Positions 12,138-25,130 of a stretch of 64,000 bases of DNA are shown here, one piece after another. The DNA comes from Odobenus rosmarus divergens (taxonomy: Eukaryota > Chordata > Mammalia > Carnivora > Odobenidae). How positions within the stretch are numbered: position 1 is the stretch's first letter; each line of letters begins with the position of its first letter. The position numbers and the translations under genes are program-made. The stretch covers positions 2,844,234 to 2,908,233 of the forward strand of contig NW_004450277.1 in the NCBI RefSeq assembly GCF_000321225.1. The letters run 5' to 3'. Under the pieces are notes generated by a model that had not been told where the DNA came from, did no database searches, and saw only the letters and a list, made by a program, of their open reading frames with translations.

Positions 12138-13264
12138 ACAGGCACATGTCCTACAAATACCCTACAGGCATTTCTAACTCCTGTCCTGTACTTCATTCCC
12201 CCACAGCGGGGAATTTATTGAGCATCTACTTTGTGCTAGCTTTGCGCGGGGTCTGGAGCAATAACAGGCTCTGCCACGGTTCCAGCTGTGGTTCCAGCTG
12301 CGCTACTGCTGGAGCCATGTGATCAGCAGACTTCACGGTCCCAGAAGTGTCTGCGAGGGATAAAGATACGGCGCGGAGTTTCCGACAAACCCCAATAAGG
12401 GAGTCACAGAGAAGATCGCTAGAATTCAGGGTCAAGACCATGCCATCTTCAGCCCCATCTGTATACTATTAGAAGAACGGCTCCTGGCATGTTCCTGAGC
12501 CCTGGTAGAGAAGAGGCATCACGTGACTGGGAGACCAGAACTGACCATGCCCTCAGCACATTTTCTACCAAGTCATAGAGTCAGGCAGGAACAACAGCCA
12601 TCCATCATCAGATAGAAGGATAGAAGCAGTATGTCTAGTTTGGGCTTACAAAGATGCAGCGGGCACAAGTTGCATGAGCCAGACCCCTCATGTCACCTGT
12701 GTCACCTCCTCATGGTGCACCAACACTTCTCCCTCAGTTCACACCTCTGGCCATAGGGGCATTCCCCGAGACCCGCTGATGGGGGAGAGAAAAACCGGAG
12801 CCCATGAGAGCCCCGCTCAGGGGTGCCCTTGGAAGAGCAATGAGAGGAAATCCAATGAAGGAAATCCGTTCCAAAGCCCTTGGATGAGCTGCAGGCTATG
12901 TACTTAGTCATCCACTTTGAGAAAAGAGAAAAATGACCGAATGCTTATTCTCATGGGCTGAGGCAAGTGACTTAATAGCTTAGTCAGGGACCTGGAAGAA
13001 ATAAGACTTAAGGATCAGGGACACTGAGGTGGATCTAGTTGACTGCCACTGAACGCATGACCGGCCAACAACAGGGACCAACACTGAGCTCCGGATATGG
13101 TAGCGTCCATTCAGGTGACCAGCCAGCCACTTGGGCCAGTGGTAGGGCAATTTCGAATGGATAGGAGAGGAGGGGACTATGTGGAGAGGACTGACTATGT
13201 CGGTCAAGGCCTCAGAGCAGCGGTGGCAACGTCAGGGCCTCTAGTTAGTATTGTGAGTTTCCCC

Positions 13265-13640
13265 TGAGTGATGACTACCTCAGTCTGCTAGGGCAACCAT
13301 AACAAAATACTACAGACTTGGGGGCCTAAACCACAAAATTCATTTTCTCAAGGTTCTGGAGGCTGGAAGTCCAAGATCAAGGCGCAGTCTGCATTGATTT
13401 CCTCCCGAGGCCTCTCCCCTTGTCTCGGAGATGGTCACTTCCTTGCAGCTGCTTCACATGGTTGTCCCTCTGTGCACACGTGCCCCTGACACCTCTCTGT
13501 GTGTCCTAATCACCTCTGCCACTAAGGACACCAGTCAGATGGGGTCGTGGCTGCCCAATGGCCTCATTTTAACTTAATCACCTATCTAAAGGCACGGTCT
13601 CCAAATTTAGGAGGAACACGATTTAGCCCATAACAGTGAC
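13265..13640 (+). repeat. ancient interspersed repeat (copy 1)
   Basis: It runs from gcaaccataacaaaatacta, past ttctggaggctggaagtcca, to a cctcattttaacttaatcac 3' part. A second copy is at 54225-54640. It is a widespread mammalian family; I am not certain of its class name. Confidence 0.7.
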
Positions 13641-14263
13641 CACCCAGAATCCTGGAGCAGCCGTGCCTGGGTAGAGAGCACTTAGAATGACAATGCAAAA
13701 CACAGTGTCATCTGATCCTTCTACGATTATTGTAAAAGGAGAAGTTCCTTCTGGAAGGATAGACAAGGAAGTCTTCACGGTGAGTAAAGCTCCAGGGTCG
13801 AGTGGGTTGAGGGAGAGGAGAACATACATATCTGTGCTTCACTCAATATCCTTCTGTGCTGGTAGGATATTACCCTGTTCATGTAGAACTTTTCCCTCAA
13901 TATTTCATTACTGTAAAAATATCCAAATGTTTGAAATTTGAAATACCTGCATAAGCACCTACAAACCTACCACCTAGTTTCAATAATTAACAGTTCACTA
14001 TGCTTGCCCTATCGCCTGTCGGTCTATCCAGCCTTCCATCCATCCAAGCACCTTATTTTTGATGCATTTCAAGGAAAATTGCAGATAGCAGTTCACTTTA
14101 TCTTTCAACACTTCAGGCTTCATTTCATTAACTAGAGTTCAACATTTGCTTATGTTTTTTAACTTTAAGATAAAAGTTCTACAGCATGAAAGGCACAAAT
14201 CTTTAAGTGTATCTATGTATCTTTTTTAATATGTTTCTTAATTTTTTTTTAAAAAAAGAGTGC

Positions 14264-14463
14264 GGGGCGCACCTGGGTGGCTCAGTTGGTTAAGCGACTG
14301 CCTTTGGCTCAGGTCACGATCCTGGAGTCCCGGGATTGAGTCCCACATCCGGCTCCCTGCTCGGCGGGGCGTCTGCTTCTCCCTCTGACCCTCCCCCCTC
14401 TCATGTGCTCTCTCTCTCTCTCATTCTCTCTTTCAAATAAATAAATAATTCTTTAAAAAAAAA
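14264..14463 (+). mobile_element. SINEC, + orientation
   Basis: It has the variant head GGGGCGCACCTGGGTGGCTC and the 'tccctctgaccctcccccct' middle, which is a distinct subfamily from most copies here. The flanks repeat aaaagagtgcggg. Confidence 0.93.
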
Positions 14464-15242
14464 AGAGTGCGGGTACTGGCATCCATGATCCACTCTCAGT
14501 CAGCACTTATGGAGCCCCTCCTGTCTGCCCCGCAGTGTGGCAGTGTGCTGGGGTGACATAGTGTGACAAAGTTGCAGTTCCCATGAGCTCACCATCCAGG
14601 GTGGGGGACAGATGATCAGCACATAAATGAATAAGTAAAAAGTATCACTGAAGGCTGTGATGGGGGCTCTGAAGGCCAGAAGGTGAGGGGATGTAATGGA
14701 GAGAGCTGGTGCTGTGGGTGGAGAGAGCAGGAAGAAAATGCAAGAAGGCCCAGAGGAGGGGCCGTGTGAGCAGACGCCTGAGTGGTAAGAAGATGCCCAG
14801 ACACCTCCTATCCCAGCTGTTTCTGGGGGCAAGCCTGCGGGCCTCCCTAGGCCTCTGTTCTCTCGCCTGTGTCACAGGGATGGTCCCACCGCTCCCTCGT
14901 GGGGCTGCGATGAGGATGAAACGAGCGAGCTGCTGTGCGGCACCGCGGGGCCCCGCACGGGCGAGCATGCGCGGTCGCCACCGCTGCCTCTGTACTGCTA
15001 AAGGCACCCGAGCCCCTAGTGTGCGCAGCCTCCGCACTGCATGCGAGAACACAGTAAGGAGTCAGAACGGTGTCCTGTCTCAGGGGGTTCCGAGTCTAGA
15101 GGGTGAGCTCGTTACAGATAGGGGTGATCCGAGGTGCAGGAGAAACAGCTGGAGAGGACCTGCATGGCCCCAGGGAGGAAATGACTTCCTCTGAGTGAGA
15201 TGTCCAGGAAGGTCATCTGTGGTGAGTCTAAAAGAACCATCG

Positions 15243-15442
15243 GGGGCACCTGGCTCAGTCGTTAAGCATCTGCCTTCGGCTCAGGTCATGATCCCGGGGT
15301 CCTGGGATCGAGCCCCGCATCGGGCTCCCTGCTCGGCGGGGAGACTGCTTCTCCCTCTCCCACTCCCCCTGCTTGTGTTCCCTCTCTCGCTGTGTCTCTC
15401 TCTGTCAAATAAATAAATAAAATCTTAAAAAAAAAAAAAAAA
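15243..15442 (+). mobile_element. SINEC, + orientation
   Basis: The head GGGGCACCTGGCTCAGTCGT lacks a few bases of the tRNA-like part. The body and A-tail are standard. The flanks (aaaagaaccat / aaaagaccatt) look like a slightly diverged target-site duplication. Confidence 0.92.
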
Positions 15443-15812
15443 GACCATTGGGAAGTCATCAGATGAGCAAGGGCAGGAGCACATTCTAGGCTGAAGAGGC
15501 AGCCACGTGAAAGCAGAGAAAAATGAACTGACCTGCTGCATGCAGGAAAAGCACGTGCTCAGGTAAACGTAGTAGGAAAACGAAAGCGGAGGCTGGACAG
15601 AGAGGGGCCAGACCTTGGAGGACTCAGAGCTGAGGCTGAGAGCCGGACCTCCTCCCGAGAGCCACACCCAGCCAGCGACACGCTCTAGGAAGAGACGGCG
15701 TCGACACGCCCCCCAGAAAGACTGAAGTGAAAGGACAGACGGCACCACGTGCCGGTGCCACGGCGGAGCTGCCGGCACTCTCACACACTGCAGGCACAAA
15801 TGTAAAGGGTAC

Positions 15813-16348
15813 AAATGTTACGGGGAGGGAAGATGGGTCTGGCTATGGCTACCTTGCATAAATTTGAGGGGGCCAGGCCGAACCCGGGGAGGCCAGCGAG
15901 GAGGCTGCTGAAACTGCCCCAGGCAAGAAGTGATGGGGCCAGAGGTGAGGCCAGGCCGTGCAGGGAGGCCAGAGACACCGTTGGTGGGGGGACTCGGGAG
16001 GCAAGAGGTGCAGAATGAGTGGAAACAGGTCAGAAGCCAGGCCCTCTGTGCAAGGAAACTCTGGAGTAGCCTCTCCCAGGAGCAAAAAATGCTGCAGGTA
16101 CAGAGAAGCAGAGGGGGAAGCAGGTGGGGGGAGGGGGGTGCATCCTGAATATCCCTTCCAATTCAGTGATGCCCCACCTTCAGGCAGGTCTGCTGGTTCA
16201 CCTTTCCCCTCTCCTGGAGCCTGGGTGACTCAGTGAGTAAATGTTAGCCCAGGAACCTAATCCACGTGGGTGACTTCGAGCAAGGTACCCGATGGGTCCC
16301 CCTGCTCCCCTCCCAGGCCCCAGGAAGTAGAGATAAGCAAAAAGCAAA
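15813..16348 (+). repeat. ~540-bp duplicated segment, copy 1
   Basis: Nearly collinear with 18106-18649. Shared text includes gggaagatgggtctg, gccaggccgaacccggggag, tgcatcctgaatatcc and gtagagataagcaaa. It begins TGTTACGGGG. I cannot see a terminal CA with a clear short target duplication, so whether it is a solo LTR or a plain duplication is open. Confidence 0.8.
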
Positions 16349-16349
16349 G

Positions 16350-16575
16350 TAAGTGACGGGGATTAAGAGGGACAAACTTACAGTTATAAAATAAGTAAGT
16401 CACGGAGATAAAAGATACAGCAAAAGGAAAGTAGTCAATAATCTTGTAGTAACTTTGGTGAAAAATGATAACTACACTTGTGGTGAGCATCGTGCAATGT
16501 AAAAAAATGTTGAATCACTATGTTGTACACCTGAAACTGATATTCTATGTCAACTCTACTTTCATTTTTAAGAAG
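16350..16575 (+). repeat. L1 3'-end fragment
   Basis: It shows the typical L1 terminal text: cagttataaaataagtaagt, later tcactatgttgtacacctga, and an A-rich end. It directly follows duplicated segment copy 1. Confidence 0.75.
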
Positions 16576-16599
16576 TGAAAAAAATGTCCCAGAGAAATG

Positions 16600-17000
16600 G
16601 TATTCATAATAATCCTGAACTGGAAACAGCTGAACAGGAGGGAGAAGGAATAAACAGGTGGCACACTCATACAGTCTTGTTGCATCCATAAAAAGGAATG
16701 GCCTGCCAGCGGCTGTGGCTGAGTATCAGCAACGTTAGGCTGAGTGAGACACAGTAGAGGACACACCGTATGTTCCATTTACATGAAGACCAAGAACAGA
16801 CAAAAGTAAGCTAAGGTGATTAAAAAAAAAAAATCAGAACCTACCCCCATGGGAGCTCAGGGGGAACTGGCTACAGGGCATAAGGGAACCTTTTGGGGTG
16901 ATGGTGAAATTCTGTATCTTGATAGGGGTTTGGGTTATACAGGTATACTTATTTGTTAAATCTCAGTAAATGGACACTTAAGATCTGTGCTTTTCGTTAT
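16600..17000 (+). repeat. old L1/HAL1-type 3'-end fragment
   Basis: The order of ggaaacagctgaacaggagg, an ataaaaaggaatgg run, ttccatttacatgaagacc, ggggtgatggtgaaattct and ggacacttaagatc matches the familiar old LINE 3' end. Confidence 0.75.
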
Positions 17001-17143
17001 ATGCTGAAATGTTTTCCATTGCAGCCCACAGACTGGGAAGTCCCCAGGATCTCTTTACTGGTTCCAGAGAGTTCTCTGGCTAACAGTTGGTGCCACATCT
17101 GTTGGGTAGTGTTGACAATCTAACCAAAAGTAATATTCCTATT

Positions 17144-17348
17144 GGGGCCCGTGGGTGGCTCAGTCGGTTACAAGTCCAACTCTTGATTTCAGCTCAGGTC
17201 GCGATCTCAGGGTCGTGAGATTGAACCCCACATCAGGCTCTGCACTGGGCGTGGAGCCTGATTAAGATTCTCTCTCTCCCTCTCCTTCTGCTGCTCCCCC
17301 TCTGCTTACATGCTCTCTCTCTCCCTCTCAAAAAAAAAAAAAAAAAAG
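17144..17348 (+). mobile_element. SINEC, older subfamily, + orientation
   Basis: The body has the older variant 'caactcttgatttcagctca' and 'ggagcctgattaagattctc', with a pure A-tail and no AATAAAATCTT. The flanks repeat taatattcctat. Confidence 0.92.
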
Positions 17349-17883
17349 GTAATATTCCTATGTACTTAATGTTTTTCTGCATCTTTCTGTGTGTGCACGG
17401 TTCCTTGAGGTCTGTGATAATCGGGGCAGAGACAGAAGGTACCCCTCAGTCTGGGCCTGTCTGTTCTGAATAGTCAGTTCCAATATAATCTTCAGATCCT
17501 TCTAGCCCCCAGCTCCCTCAGCGATGTGATCACCAACCTTTTTGGAGACAGACCCAGGGAGCCAGTCTTGGGGCTAGCACAGATGTGACACCCATTTCCC
17601 CACCAGCACACAACTTCGATCTTGGTGGGTTGAACTTGGGCATCATGGAGGAAGCAGCAGGTGTTGGATGAACCCAGGTGCTGGACGGCCAAAGAATGGA
17701 GCACCTTGGCCTTCCTCCTAACTGAAAGCCCATGTACAAACAAACAATGGACTCCAGGTAATGATATACGTGCTGAATTACTTAGTGGGAAGGGGACTGA
17801 CACCAGCAACTTATGAAATGCATCAAACAAATAAGATGGATGGGCAGGATTTACATGGTGTTACCGGTAAAACTAACTTTGCT

Positions 17884-18080
17884 GGGGCGCCTGGGTGGCT
17901 CAGTCAGTTAAGCGTCTGCCTTCTGCCTTCAGCTCAGGTCCTGATCCCAGGGTCCTGGGATTGAGACCCACTTCAGGCTCTCTGCTCAGTGGAGTCTGCT
18001 TCTCCCTCTCTGTCTGCCACTCCCCCTACTTGTGCTCTCTCTCTGTCAAATAAATAAATAAAATCTTAAAAAAAAAAAAA
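17884..18080 (+). mobile_element. SINEC, + orientation
   Basis: Standard head and tail, with a small internal duplication (ctgccttctgccttcagctc). It lies just upstream of duplicated segment copy 2. Confidence 0.93.
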
Positions 18081-18105
18081 GAAAGAAGAGAAAACTTTCA
18101 TAAGA

Positions 18106-18649
18106 AAATGTTATGGGGAGGGAAGATGGGTCTGACTATGGCTACCTTGCAGACAGAAAATTTGAGGGGGCCAGGCCGAACCCGGGGAGGCCAGCGAGGA
18201 GGCTGCTGCAACTGCCCCAGGCAAGAAATGATGGGGCCAGAGGTGAGGCCAGGCCGTGCAGGGAGGCCAGAGACACCATTGGTGGGGGGTACTGAGGAGG
18301 CAGTGAAGAGTGAGTGGAAATAGGCCAGAAGCTTATTTGTGCAAGGAGACTCTGGAATGGCCTCTCCCAGGAGCAAAAAAATGCTGCAAACATTGTTCAA
18401 ATGTACAGAGAAGCAGGGTGGGAAGCAGGTGGGGGGAGTGCATCCTGAATATCCCTTTCCCGTTCAGTAATACCCCCACCTTCAGGCAGGTCTGCTGGTT
18501 CACCTTTCCCCTCTCCTGGAGACTGGGTGACTCAGTGAGTAAATGTTAGCCCAGGAACCTAATCCACGTGGGTGACTTCGAGCGAGGTGCCCGATGGGTC
18601 CCCCCGCTCTCCTCCCAGGCCCCAGGAAGTAGAGATAAGCAAAGAGCAA
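18106..18649 (+). repeat. ~540-bp duplicated segment, copy 2
   Basis: Second copy of 15813-16348, with small indels and substitutions. It is preceded by a SINEC tail and lacks the L1 end that follows copy 1. Confidence 0.8.
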
Positions 18650-19344
18650 GACACTGTCAGTTCAGAGAGATTATGAGTCCATAAAATGTGCAAAGATGTT
18701 CAAGAATTCACATCGTTTGGCTTCTAGAGCCTCTACTGGTACCAGTGGACACAACTGCCACATGGTAAGACATTTGTAATCTGGCTCGCCCACACTCAGA
18801 AAGCCCTCCAAAGCACTTCATGATATGTGATCGATAGCTTGGTGCGGGTCTTCCAGAAGCTGGGCTGCCTCCCACACCATCAACAGGAATGAGAAAGTCA
18901 TTCACCTTCCTACTCGTTCTCAATCCTTCCAATACGAAGGGCTCAGCAGAATGCTAGAATGCCTTCAACACCTCTCCACTGTGCACTCTCTCCAGGTGCC
19001 CTGAGCAGGCAGCATGGCGAACCAGAGTTCAACAACGTGTTTCTGTTTGTTTTCACTGTGACTTTAGAAAAAAATATGTCGCCTCTCTGAAGGGGACTCA
19101 ACCAAACCTTATCCGAAAAATAAGGATAAAACAGTGCCCACCTGCAGGCATCGGTGTGGGGTTAAATTATAAAACTGGTTAATAATGCAAGCAAAGAGTG
19201 CATGAGTGCTCAATAAGCTTAACTATAGCCATTAATATCCCCTGTAGCCCTATCATCGTGCTGTCACCTCCGATTTATGGGAAGCAGTGTTGCTTTTGCA
19301 CTTTGGGTAGGGTTATACAATTTCATGTCAGAAATAGAAAATCA

Positions 19345-19535
19345 CGGAGGCGCCTGGGTGGCTCAGTCGTTAAGTGTCTGCCTTCGGCTCAGGTTATGAT
19401 CCCAGGGTCCTGGGCTCTCCACTCAGCGGGAAGCCTGCTTCTCCCTCTCCCACTCCCCCTGCTTGTGTTCCCTCTCTCGTTGTCTCTCTCTCTCTCTCTG
19501 TCAAATAAATAAATAAAATCTTTTAAAAAAAAAAA
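19345..19535 (+). mobile_element. SINEC, + orientation, small internal deletion
   Basis: The head starts at about 19346. A stretch of the body is missing around 'cctgggctctccactcagcg'. A perfect 15-bp target-site duplication (agaaatagaaaatca) lies at 19330-19344 and 19536-19550. Confidence 0.94.
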
Positions 19536-19729
19536 AGAAATAGAAAATCAAACGTGATTCCACTTACCAAAATGCATGTTGAGTAGACAGGAATCGTAGG
19601 CCTTGGCAGACACTGCAACATGTGAAGGCAGATGCGGCAGGCAGGTGAGGACAAGACATGGACAACAGGCGTGTGGGAGATGGTGGCGGAAAGATGGAGC
19701 ACAAGTTCGTTGTCAGATGGACCAGAGAT

Positions 19730-19860
19730 CAGATCCCGGCCTCTGGTCCTGCTAGCTGTGTGACCTTGGGCAAGTCAGCCTGCCTTCCTGCACCGCCATT
19801 TCCTATCTGTCCAATGAGGGGAGTAGTAGTGATCGGGCTGGCTGGAGGCTCAGTCTGGCA
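19730..19860 (-). repeat. MIR (antisense)
   Basis: Text such as agctgtgtgaccttgggcaa followed by a ctatctgtccaatgagggga run is the antisense MIR core. Confidence 0.7.
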
Positions 19861-21489
19861 GGGAGTGAGCACTCAGAAATGGGAGGACCATGCCTATTCT
19901 ATACCTCAGGCAGCCCCTCCTCCCATATATAATTAGGCCCCCAAGTTGTGTCCAAGGTCAAACGTGAAATGTGGAAGCTGAACAAGGGGAGAGTTGCCTG
20001 GGGCGCATGTGCGCCTGCGTGTACGTGTGCGTGTGCGCGCGCGGTGCTGAGGGAGGGTATCAGGTTCCCAGGACACTAAAGCCGCTCAAACCCTCACGAT
20101 GCTCTGATGGTAGAGTTCCAGCATTTATTTTTTGTTCTCTGTCCTCGCGGCTGAGACAAGTGAGCGCTGTGTTTTTTACATTTCCTTGTCCGTTTCTGGC
20201 TCACGCTCTTTCTCCCCAGGAGAATGTGAGGCCCGGGAAGGCGGGGGGGCGTTCTGTTTGCTCCCTGCTATGCCCAAAGCATCCAGAATTGTGCCCACAC
20301 ACAGAGAATGTGTAATACAGTTAGCTGCCGGCCAACTGACCTGCTGGCTGACTGCGTCTGTCTGTCCCGCCAGTCCTGCGCTAGTACAGAGAGGGAGTCA
20401 GGAAGAAATATTGAGGACAGACCCCTAAACTGCACAGCCCCCTTCCCCCCCAGCAAGTCTTCAGCTGCAGGTGTAGGCGCCTCCCTGGGTCTGCCCCACC
20501 CTCCTGACCTGGCCACCCCTGAGACTCAGTCTCCGACGATGACCATTTGGGGAAAGAAAGGCTGAACCTCTGAGCCCCCCAAAGTGAGGCCCCCCTTTTG
20601 CATATTCAGCTGCTCCCAGAGGTCTGATTCAGGGGCCCCCATCTCCTAGGCGAACCCCCATTTTCCAGCGCCCCCCCCACACACACAGCCAGACCGTTTC
20701 TAAGAACAGATGGAAATTCCAAAGGACAGTTCTCATAACATTCCCCAGCTTGTAAAACCACTCGATTTTTCCTTTATCCAGGTGTAGCTACACGGTGTCC
20801 ATAACAACAACTACAATAATCATAATAGAAAGCTTCGTGTTAAGAGCGCCCTCACGCGGCCCTGGCTCTGATCGAAGTAAGCGTTCATCAAGCTGTCCCA
20901 GCTCAGCTTCCCAGCAGCACGGCCATGGGGGCGGGGAAAGAGTTAACAGGGGGCTAGAACAGGGCCTGGAAAGGGAGTGAGTGCTGATATGGTCGGCGGG
21001 GAGGGTTCCTTTCAACGTCCACAACTGAGCCAAGCTCGGTGATGAGGGCAGGGCCCCTCTGGCCACACGCATATTGGGCCGAGGCTACAGGCCACACGTG
21101 TGTAGCGGGGTATCACCTCTCAAAGCGCCAACACCTGCGCTCTCCACAGGGCTCCCCCAGCGCCCTCCTGGGCCTCTGAGGTGGCACACAAGAGATGGAC
21201 AAAGACAGAGGAGACAAAGACATACAGAAACCAACTTGGGGGGGTGTGTGAGAGAGAGAGAGGGAGGCCCCAGCACAGCTGGGGCTAGGGCGTTCAGACA
21301 AGCAGGGTCCTGGAGGCCTGGTTTCAGAGCACAGACCAGACTGGGCCCCTGCCTGAGGGGGGCTCCACCTGCAGCCTGCGGCATGCTGGGGCGTGCCAAG
21401 GGGCTACCAGGACCCCAGCCCCACTTCACCTCCAACCGATGGTCAGGTTTCTGGTGCAAATGGCCCCAGCCCACTTCCCTGCCACCTAC

Positions 21490-21910
21490 TTTCTGTTCCG
21501 TCGCTTAGATGAGCCCCCAAACTCACTCTCCAAAACCCACCTCCTCTTTTCCTCTCCTCCCAGAAAGCTCTCCTCCCCTAGCCCTCATTTGCAGCCCCTT
21601 ACTCTTCTCCCTGAAGCCCAGACCAAATGTCACCCTTTCCATGAAGGCTTCTCTGATCTACCCTCCTCCCTAGTCAAAGAGCACATGCCCTCTGGGCTAT
21701 TGGCAACTGTCCCACACTAGGTGGCTGTGGACCCCCATCGCAGCGCCGGTCACCTACCTGCTGTACCATTTGACACCCTTTGCCTGTGTCCCACTCTCGG
21801 CCCAGATGACAAGCTCTGGGCTGACCTCCATCACAACACTTGCCACAGTGGGCCTGGGTTCACCTCACTTACGGCACTATCATCATGGGCTGCCCCTTCT
21901 TAGAGCACTT
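21490..21910 (+). repeat. L2 LINE 3'-end fragments
   Basis: L2-like text: catgaaggcttctctgatct followed by a long, diverged cysteine/proline-rich open stretch typical of L2 3' ends. Confidence 0.6.
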
Positions 21911-23754
21911 ACCAACATCTAGCTGATCTCCACCCTATCCCATGCTGCCAGAGTCGGTGGGGTGGGGGGGGGGTGAATCACTGTGTTTGGCCCTCTGCCT
22001 GCGTTGACCCTGATCATGACCCAAAGCCTGACCTCTCTGTCCCTCTAGGACACACACACAACCCCCACCTTGACTGTGAGCCCTACAAGGGCAGGGCATA
22101 TCTGGTCTTTGTTTCCCCCAAAGAGCTAGACGTCTGGCTTAGCCAGTGCATGTTTGCACTGAATCTAACCTATTCCTGTCCCACAAAAGAGGGATTATGC
22201 TCAGGAGGCTGCGGTGGCGGTTCCGGGACCAGCATGACTGGGCTTTTGTTGCAGAAGTGCCCTCTCTGCCCATTTGCCGGCCAGCCCGTGCCCCGCTTCC
22301 CTGGAAGCCTGCTCAGCGGGGCCTGGGGGAGGCCCTGGGAAAGGAGTCCAGCGCTCTCCATAACCTTGTTCTCTGCCCAACCTTTATTTACTCATTTTCA
22401 AGCCATTTCATGGGGCTGTTTGCTGATCAAAAAATGCATTCAGTGTAAAAACTTTTTCAATTCTGAAAACACAAAGAAAATGGTATAAGTCACCTATGAT
22501 GACACTTCCAAGAACTAAGCATTGTTCCCCTTTTGGTGAGTTTCCTTCCAGTATTTTTTCTAGATGAAAAAAAAAATTTTTTTTTTTTCTTAAAAATAGA
22601 AGAACCTTTCCTTTTTTCACTTGCTAAGAGCCTTCAGTTTCTCTACATTATTTTGTGACAGCTGCCTGGTGGCCTACAATTTATTTGATGAGTCCCCTGT
22701 TGCTGGACATTTAAGCTTGGTCCCACCTTAGGGCTGTTATACAGAATGCTGTCCTGGGCATGCCCACAGTTCATACTGCCCGCGCCACTGGACAGTTCCC
22801 TCAGGCAGAACCTACACAGGCCCTGGGTCAGTGGGCCTGAGGCTTCCCGAGAACAAACGTGCCCTCGGGGACAGGCCATTCCTCACTGCTTATTTACTGA
22901 ACTCCCTCCGCTGTAAGCAAAGGTCGTCAGAGCCAGCCTGACCCACAGCATCGAGGAGTCCAACATCCTTACCTAACAGTTGGGGAGACTGAGGCCCAGA
23001 GAGAAGAACTGACTTGTCCGAAAGGATTAGCAAACTCCATGTTGTCTAGATAGTTTCTCCCCACTCTGTTAGCTCTTTGATGTTTTGCAAGGGAATGCAA
23101 AATCTTCCACAACAATGCAGGTGGGACACAGCAAGGATGCAGCATCTGTATGGCTCATGGCAGATGTTGCCATTCAATCATCACACTCTTCTGCTGAGTC
23201 CAGACCCTTGAGGACTCCAACGGCCATTTCTAAGCAACAGAATTGGCACCAGAGGTGAAACCTTTCTGCCATTCTGGTGGCATCTTTGGTGCCAACAAAG
23301 AGTCTTTTTAAATCGAGGGCCTGAGCCCACCTGAGTGGATTCTTCAAGGAGGCTTCCTTCTTGTCTTCTGAGAGAGTAAAAGTCCTTCAGACTTCCACCT
23401 GTCCAGCATGTCCTCAGAGACCCACAGGACCATGGACTTCTCAGAAAAGGATGCCCCTGTCCCAGCTGCAGCTGATGGGGTGGGCTGGGACAAAGGGGCA
23501 GGTCATAGGCTCCACAGTCAGAACTGGGTTCAAATCCTGACTCCACCTTTTATGGATGTGGGACCGTGGATACATTACTTCCCTTCTTCAAGAACTCCAT
23601 GCATCTGGAAAATGGGAGTGATCTCTTCTACTTTGACACTTTGCCATGTCTGTGTGTCTGGCTTGATTTAACTCTCTTTGATTTCACACTTTCTCCCCAC
23701 CCCTAACCAAGGCTTCTATGGACTGGCTTAGGGGAGGAGAGGCTCATGCTCATA

Positions 23755-23797
<43 letters not shown>

Positions 23798-23802
23798 ACA
23801 CA
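23755..23802 (+). repeat. (CT)n tract
   Basis: A nearly pure CT run, ending in CACACACG-type sequence. Confidence 0.85.
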
Positions 23803-24381
23803 CGCACACACATACCCTTGGCTAGTAATATTGCAAGATGGCTCTCTAGTCTCTGGGGAGCCAAATAATGTTTAGAGCTCTCCTGGGCACCCTCCTGGGG
23901 ATTTTCAAACCTTCCTGCCAGGCCTCTCAAGCTGCAACCCCAGACGAGGGCAGAGCTCTTCCAATGGCTGACCACCCTGCGTGCCACCCCCAGCCCCTGG
24001 CTCTCTGGAAACCTTTCCTCACCTGCCCAGGAGAGGGTGTTGTGAAGGACTTAAACCAGCCCCAGACCAGATCGCTGTCCTGCAGGGTCTTCGGAAAAAC
24101 ATACACACAAGCTTTGACCCTGTCCAGAGCCATCATTTTCCTCAGAAGCAACTCTGCCCACTATGACTTCAGCTCATCAGCCTCTTTCTCTCAGGCAAAA
24201 GAAAGAATCCAGTCCACTGTATGCCCCAACTCCAGAGGACATACCCCTCAAGCCCCTAAATAGTCCCTGGAAAGCCCCCTCCCGCTAGGCCCGCAGTAGG
24301 GGCAGACACCCCCGCTCTCATCACTGGGAGAGTGGGAGGAGGGACCACAGCTGTAGCCGTCTTGTCAGAAATATCTTCACA

Positions 24382-24526
24382 GGGCACCTGAGTGGCTCAG
24401 TCAGTTGGGTGTCTGACCTCACTCTTGATCTCAGCTCAGGTTTTGACCTCAGGGTCATGAGTTCAAGCCCCGCATTGGGCTCTGCGCTCGGTGGGGAGCT
24501 TACTTAAAAAAAATAAAATAAAAATT
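24382..24526 (+). mobile_element. SINEC, truncated middle, + orientation
   Basis: The tRNA-like half (GGGCACCTGAGTGGCTCAG) is followed quickly by gggagcttacttaaaaaaaa, lacking the CT-rich middle. The flanks share a ttcacag target sequence. Confidence 0.88.
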
Positions 24527-24709
24527 TCACAGACCTTCCTTCTTTGCCCATGATCCTTTATCACCTTGATCTCCACATAGCAGTCCTGAGGGTGGTACAA
24601 CCAGTTCTTGGCTATCCGCTTGCACTGTGGTCCGGCCCCTCTTCTTGGCGTGATCTGTGGAACCGTGGTGCCTCAGACAACACTTGAGTTTTCAGATTGG
24701 AGTGCTAGT

Positions 24710-25130
24710 GAGGACCCCCATCCGTGGCCGTGAGAGAGAAGAACAAGAAGAGCCCTCTTTTAGCAAGGGTGGCCAGGAAAGACCTTTCCAAAGAAGGGAT
24801 ACTGAAGCTGAGACTTGGTGAATGAGAAGGAGCCAGGGTGGGAGAAGAGCACTCTCCTGGGAGAAGGCTCAGCATGTGCAAAGGCCCTGAGGAGGAGTGA
24901 GCGGAGAGAGGAGCAAAGTGATGAGAGATGAGGGCTGAGAGGGAGGCAGCAGCCAACCATGAAGGACCTTGTAAAGCTTGCCTTTTCATGCAAGAGCCAC
25001 AGGGGCCCTTGGAGGGTTTTAACAAGCAGAGCTGTGACGAAGTCTGAGTCACGTTTCTAAAGTTAACTTGGGCTGTTGCGTGGAAAGTGGATTTTGGTAG
25101 GCGGGACTCAGGGTGGAAAGCGGGAGACCA
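24710..25130 (+). repeat. ancient interspersed repeat (gcaaaggccctgagg family)
   Basis: Contains ggctcagcatgtgcaaaggc, then gaaggaccttgtaaa and ttggagggttttaacaagca. The same family is visible near 28460-28830, 32250-32600, 32910-33260, 42640-42880 and 63640-64000. It is a widespread old mammalian repeat, name uncertain. A GAAT/GGAT simple repeat follows at 25145-25200. Confidence 0.6.
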
